DNA of 64,000 bases from Physcomitrium patens (Eukaryota > Streptophyta > Bryopsida > Funariales > Funariaceae). The stretch spans positions 8,251,777-8,315,776 of the forward strand of contig NC_037275.1 in NCBI RefSeq assembly GCF_000002425.4, given 5' to 3'. Made by a program: the position numbers and the translations under genes. Below the pieces are notes generated by a model, which had not been told where the DNA came from, searched no databases, and saw nothing but the letters and a program-made list of their open reading frames with translations. This document shows, in pieces, positions 58,817-64,000 of the stretch. Every line of letters starts with the position of its first letter. The stretch's first letter is position 1.

Positions 58817-59640
58817 ATGGATAAGCATGACAAAATTTCTATCAAGTTGTTTGATGGAAGCCAATTTTCTATTTGAAAGTACTACATGGAGATTATCTTT
58901 AAAGCAAAGGTCTTACCAATCGTTATTAGAATTGATAAACAACCTATTATTGATACTATGACCGCTTCTATTGATGATCAAGAACTACTTGATATTTGGG
59001 ATGAAAAAAATGATAATGCATGTATGTTCATAAGCAAATCTATTTCATAAAAAATACTAAGCAAACTTACTAGTTGTCCAACTGCAGTTGCTATGTGGCT
59101 GAAATTGTGTTCTATATATTTAAACAAGACTCTAAACAATGTTTTTATTCTTCAAAGGAAGTTCTTTGAGTATCAAATGTAACATATATATAATATCTCA
59201 TCTCATATTTAGAACATTATGAAGATGACTACTATTTTAACAAATCTTGGCCATACTATTCCAAATAAGATGGTTATTTCAAAAATTATGTATAGCTTAT
59301 CTTTGAGTCACAACATCATCATTGCTACTTGATTAAATGTATCTAAATCTTCTCAAATTGACAATTACCTTAAAAAATGTCTTTTCCATTATGAGAGCTT
59401 ACTTCAAAGACAAGGAAGCAGTAATATTGAAACTGACTATACCTTCTTTATAAAGTCAACAACAATACCATCTCCACCTATTAACAAAAGAAAATAATGT
59501 CAATAAGATATCAAATATATATAAGACTTAAAGACATATGTAAAGTATTATAATTATTATGTCCTGAACACTAGTCCGCAAACTATTCTAAATAAAAAAA
59601 AAAAATGGCTGCAATGTAAAGATCGGCAAAAAATCAATAA
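58817..59640 (+). pseudogene. gag: Second copia gag relic
   Basis: From the ATG at 58817 the frame reads ISIKLFDGSQFSI, then stop, YYMEIIFKAKVLP; DDQELLDIWDEKNDNACMF; CPTAVAMWLKLCSIYLNK; and TILTNLGHTIPNKM. This is the copia gag order (F-x-G-S-N-x-x-W, then the W-x-x-x-D-x-x-A segment, then the C-T-A-x-x-M-W block). Several stops (TGG to TGA, CAA to TAA) are present. Pol does not follow; the DNA runs into inverted element C. Confidence 0.65.
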
Positions 59641-60129
59641 AAAACTTAGTCAAGCTAACATTGCTAAGAATTTACAACTATCTATTACCTCCAAAGAAGA
59701 ATCTAACTTTGATTTTGCTAATGATTTCATCTTTATTATGACTTCTATTATTTTTAGTCATATATTAGTAGCTGATTCTTTGGATGACGACTAGTTTGGT
59801 AAGAGTAGTTCTAACAAACACATGATAAGGTATCTATCGCTTAACTATCCATATCATATAAAGTAGATAAGATCAAAAGAATATAAATAGGCTATGGTTA
59901 TGAACTCAAACTATTGACTTGTATTGTTCTATACATTTGAAAAAATTGCCTCTTTAAAGGTTGTGTCCTCTTCTTCTTTATGAGGCCAAGAACTTAGAAT
60001 CTTCATGGTGAAGCCATCATACTAAGCTATTGTTTCTCATTTCACTGCTTTTAGTCTAGATAGATGTCATCAATAGAACATTTGAACCTTCATTTGTAGA
60101 TTTATAAGGTTTCAATTGATTCCCATGTA
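59641..60129. other. Junction region without a supported gene
   Basis: No clear coding signal. It may include the 3' end (extra ORF or LTR) of element C, whose chromodomain relic starts near 60130, but no match to the A LTR was seen. Confidence 0.35.
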
Positions 60130-61387
60130 TAATCATTGATATCATATCTGCACCAATGAACTTGATATTTAATCCTTCTATAATTTATTCTTGAATCTTA
60201 TACCTCTTTGACCTCAATTTCAATATGATCATTGATTTCAACTATAGAAGCTAGTGGTTGGCTTCAACCTAGTATGTTTGATTCTTTATACCTTTTCAAA
60301 AATAAAACATTAAAGATTGGATGAATTTTTATGGATGAAGGTAATTCCAAGCAATAAGTTAACTTATTGATTTGTTTCTGAATCAAAAAATGGTTCCAAC
60401 TATCAATAGTCTAACTTATCACATAGTCTGTTGGTTTTATATTGCACCAAAGAAGCCACACTTTGTTATTAACTTGGAATGGAGGATGTTCCTTCTTCAA
60501 TTCATTTATCACTAGTTTATAACGTTATTGAGCTCTTTTTAGGTGAATCTTCATGGTTGCTTGAAATTCACCCACGTTTGTTGCAAACTGCTCTACTACT
60601 CGATATGTCGACTTTGAAGGCTCTATTATATCCAACTTTGGATGATGACCATAGTTTGAATAAAATAGCATTTTTTGCATAGATGCATGGATTATATTTT
60701 TATATGCAATAAAGAGTCTTGTCATCTCTTCACCAATAATTGACTTCTTGTAAGATATAAAATGTGCTTTTTTGATCAATCAACCAATAATTATAAAGAT
60801 AGTGTCAAATGAGCTGGATGGTGGAAGATATGTAATGAAATTCATAAAGATAGATGATCACAATTGTCTTAAAATAAGAAGGGATTGAAGAAGTTCATAT
60901 GGCCTGTGTTGAGGGTTCTTTGATCTTAAACAAGTATCACATGATAGTACAAATTCATTAATGTCCTTCCATATTTTAGGCCACCAAAAGTCTCTAGAAA
61001 AAAATTCTAAGATCTTGTTGAATCTAAAATTTCCGACTGTAGGGAAGTCATGGCATGTTTGAAGAATGCACAAGCAAATTGGTCCTTTAAGAATAAAGAA
61101 AGTTCTTCAAAAAATAAGAAGTTGTCTTCAATCTTGAATTTAGAAGACTCTTCAGGAAGGTTATTGCCAAGATACTTCATTTTAAGAATAAGAGGGTCCG
61201 TGGTTCCTAATAGTTTATCGAGATTGCTATAAAATAATATTAGAAGCTTGGTCTTTTTTGACAAAGAGTGGATTATCTCTCTTTTTGAAAGTACTATAGT
61301 ATTTCTAAAGATTGCAGATTATCCTCCCTTTAACTAATATTATTTTTTTTTTAATATTCTTTTGATTTTTTTCTTTATACCATAGAT

Positions 61388-61418
<31 letters not shown>

Positions 61419-63996
61419 CCTTTGAATAAATGTGTTTTTTTAATATTTTATTGCAAAAGGTGAAAAAATCAATATGAAAATTTTCAAAGAGATCAAGTTA
61501 GATTCTATTATTAATACTCTTGAAGCATTAAAGATTAAGACAAAGACTTTGTTGAAGCAAAATAAAGAACTATATATAACCATACACAATAGTCAAGGAA
61601 TCAAAGTACTTCAACTACCACATCAAATGGCAATAAAAGTTCTGAATTTTTAAATAATTATATTTGCTTCAATAAACATGGGAGGTACATGCACTCAAGG
61701 CAATGATCTAATAATAACAAAAGAACTAAGAATCAACCTCCAAAAAAAGTTTGATGGTATCTACTTAAAAGTTCATAGCTTTATAAACCAAGTATGACTA
61801 ATCACCTTGCTTCAACTTTAATGATATTTCACTTAAGTATCTCAAATTGATTTAGTTGGAAGAGATGATAAATCCATAGACATTAATACATTCATTCCTT
61901 AAAGATGAATTTGTTTAGAATTTTACAAGATTTCCCATTATTGAACATATGCTGCCTTGCCTTTTTTTGGTTTAAGGTAGAAACATCTTGATAATATATT
62001 TGATAATCCTTGTTGGTTCTTGAATCAATATGTGATGTAAAAATCAAATCAAAATAAAGATATACTCTAATGTGTTTTGTGATAGTTCAAAACTTGAGTT
62101 GACATGAAGTATTCAAGATTCTTGTGATTTGTATATACAACCATCTGATGAGAGGCGCCTTCAAGAAAGTGAAGCCATTCTTCAAAGGAATCCATGATAG
62201 AAAATAACTTTTTAATGTGGATTTTGTATTTGATTTTTTCCACTAAGAATTTTTTAGAATGAAATACAATTGGGTGAAGTTTGCCATCTTGTCCATATTA
62301 CAATAAGACTACTCTTGATGCAAAGTTTGAGGCATCAGTTTCCATAAAGTAAGACTTATTGAAATTTGGATGTATTAAAATTGGAGCTATTATGAAAGCA
62401 TCTTTTAAGCTTTAAAAAACTTTCTCTATTTTGGGATCCCACTCCAACTTGTCCTTATATGTCATTTGCATAAGTAGAGTAGTGATCTTGGAATAATTTA
62501 TAACAAAAATCTTATAGAAATTTGCAAATTGAAGAAAGTATTAGACATCACATGTAGCTTTTGGCTTTGTCCAATTGATGATTACTTGTACCTTCTTTAG
62601 ATCTATAAAAAGCCATTTGTTGGAAATAATATATCTAACAAATTTGACTTGAGGTGCATGAAATATATACTTTTCTAATTTTGCATATAGATTAACATTT
62701 TGTATCTTTTCTAATACAAGGCATACATGTTTTTTGTGGTCTTCTTAATTCTTGGAAAAGATTAGAATATCATCTAAATAGATTATAAAAAAGTTTTCAA
62801 GATGCTCATAAAATATGTCATTTATTAAGTGTTGGAATATAGCTAGTGCATTGATAAGTCCAAAAGGTATGACATTGTATTCAAAATGTCCATACCTAGT
62901 ACAAAATATTGTCTATCATTTATCTCCCTCTTTAATGTGTACCAAGTTATACACGCCTCATAGATTAATCTTTGTAAAGATCTTTGCTTTGCTAAGTTAA
63001 TCAAAAAGTTTGGATATCAATGGCAATGGATATCAACTCTTTACTATTATTTTATTAAGATTGTGATAATCAATATACATCCATAAAGATCCAACTTTCT
63101 TTTTCACAAATAATATCGGAGCACCAACTAACAACTTAGAATGTTGAATAAAATTCTTAGCTAGATTTTCATCAATTTATTCCTTTAAAGTTGCAAGCTC
63201 ATTTTGGAATAGATTGAAGATAGGTCCAAACGATGGTTGAGTACCTTATTGAAGGTCAATTACACAATCGTAAAGGCAATACTTTGGTAAGATGTTCACA
63301 TTTTTATTTTCAAATATATTTGTAAAATCTTTATATGTCTTTAGAATTGTTGTTGTAGCAACCATAAGTTCGAATCATGGATTTGCATAGACAGCAAATA
63401 TACTATCTTATTTGGCCACTCTCACAAATATTCTAGCTCCAATAAATAAATATTGTTTAAATTTTGGCTTATTGGATGTTACAAGTTTTTTCATAGATTT
63501 GGAGGTTCTATGATCTATTAGAAGAAATTCTAACTTTTGAGATATCCAATCTATCCATGGATTGTATTTATTAAGCCATGAGATTCCTAAAATGATTAAA
63601 TTTAATAGTGATCTAATGACATTGTATACTACTTGTCTGCTATAGTTATCAAAGGTTATTTCTAATAGAATTGTTTCATTAGTGACGTCTCTAAAGGATA
63701 AAAGTCAACCATCTATTACTTCTACATCTATAGCTTTGGATTTTTTGATCGTATATATTTTGTGTGATCTAGAAAATTCTTCGTCAATAAAACATGTTGA
63801 GGCTCTTGAATCAAATAATGCATGACACTATAGTTTTGTGACTTTTAACTATATATGTATAATAAAACAACGAGAAGGGTATGTAGAGAATATAAGATCT
63901 TTTTTGATTTGTGATAATAAAGAATCTAGCCATATGGTCCCTACTATGATTAGATACCTTTATTTTCTTACAAAGCTTTTGATGATGTGGCCGCAT
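60130..63996 (-). pseudogene. Chromovirus C: pol relic running off the window
   Basis: Minus-strand relic colinear with A pol. From the right: a gag-end relic near 63900-63996, protease near 63825 reading ALFDSRAST (Gly of DSG lost), RT about 62690-63250 with a mutated catalytic region near 62770, RNase H about 62060-62400, then after the insert at 61240-62050 the integrase zinc finger at 60858-61073 (HDFPTVGNFRFNK, CDTCLRSKN), core fragments at 60525-60779 (YSNYGHHPKLD) and a chromodomain-region relic near 60150-60230. Stops, frameshifts and AT enrichment are heavy. The 5' LTR would lie beyond 64000. Confidence 0.75.
61240..62050 (+). pseudogene. Opposed chromovirus leader-gag fragment inside element C
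   Basis: Plus-strand DNA interrupts the minus-strand pol between integrase and RNase H. Its left part (about 61255-61330: GAGTGGATTATC, then GCAGATTATCCTCCC) matches the inverted leader repeat of element A. A poly-T tract is at 61392-61418. From 61471 a gag relic reads MKIFKEIKLDSIINTLEAL, and near 61725 INLQKKFDG and FINQV, matching A gag LPDKFDG and FVNQI. It ends before a capsid middle is complete. No LTR or target duplication was recognised, so it may come from rearrangement and not from plain insertion. Confidence 0.55.
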
Positions 63997-64000
63997 TCTT

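Overview
The window looks like land-plant nuclear DNA, most likely from a bryophyte such as a moss. The grounds are: one plant-type IPT9 (tRNA dimethylallyltransferase) gene with a spliceosomal intron and an N-terminal extension; Ty3/gypsy elements, including chromodomain elements of a kind I associate with mosses and lycophytes; and very AT-rich, stop-riddled transposon relics whose changes are mostly C-to-T or G-to-A, as expected of long-methylated transposons. The species call is inference. I saw no bacterial, viral, CRISPR, rRNA or tRNA locus.

Layout. 1-14,770 is old AT-rich repeat DNA. It holds a relic ORF (671-1500), a gag fragment with a 3' LTR (5165-6400), a plant-type chromovirus RNase H-integrase-chromodomain relic (6480-9150, split by a 1-kb insertion) with its own LTR, and an LTR relic (12,960-13,705). 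14,774-25,080 is an old chromovirus (B) cut inside RNase H by a young chromovirus (A, 17,567-23,751, minus strand, perfect CATAA target duplication). 25,140-47,440 is a second nest. It has an old Ty3 copy (X1), then a related element (X2, 30,407-47,360) inserted in a dispersed repeat (Z). A Tat/Athila-like element (Y, 32,123-39,513) sits inside the 5' LTR of X2. 48,575-58,250 is a GC-richer genic island with an unidentified gene fragment, a Ty1/copia element (49,470-54,305) and the IPT9-like gene (55,238-56,949, minus). 58,130-64,000 holds a copia gag relic and a third, inverted chromovirus pol (C) that itself contains an opposed leader-gag fragment.

Main points. (1) The LTRs of element A carry an array of perfect heat-shock elements in U3. 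A TATA box follows about 34 nt before a 9-mer that is exactly complementary to the sequence beside the LTR where the primer-binding site should lie, which suggests heat-inducible transcription and Tf1-like self-priming. A also has an extra ORF after pol. (2) Both LTRs of X2 contain about 0.7 kb of gag-derived sequence from the Y lineage, including zinc knuckles, so these are chimeric LTRs that have transposed. (3) The IPT9-like gene keeps P-loop and flanking motifs but seems to lack the middle of the MiaA fold. (4) Target duplications and reading frames that resume across insertions give a clear order of events for the nests.
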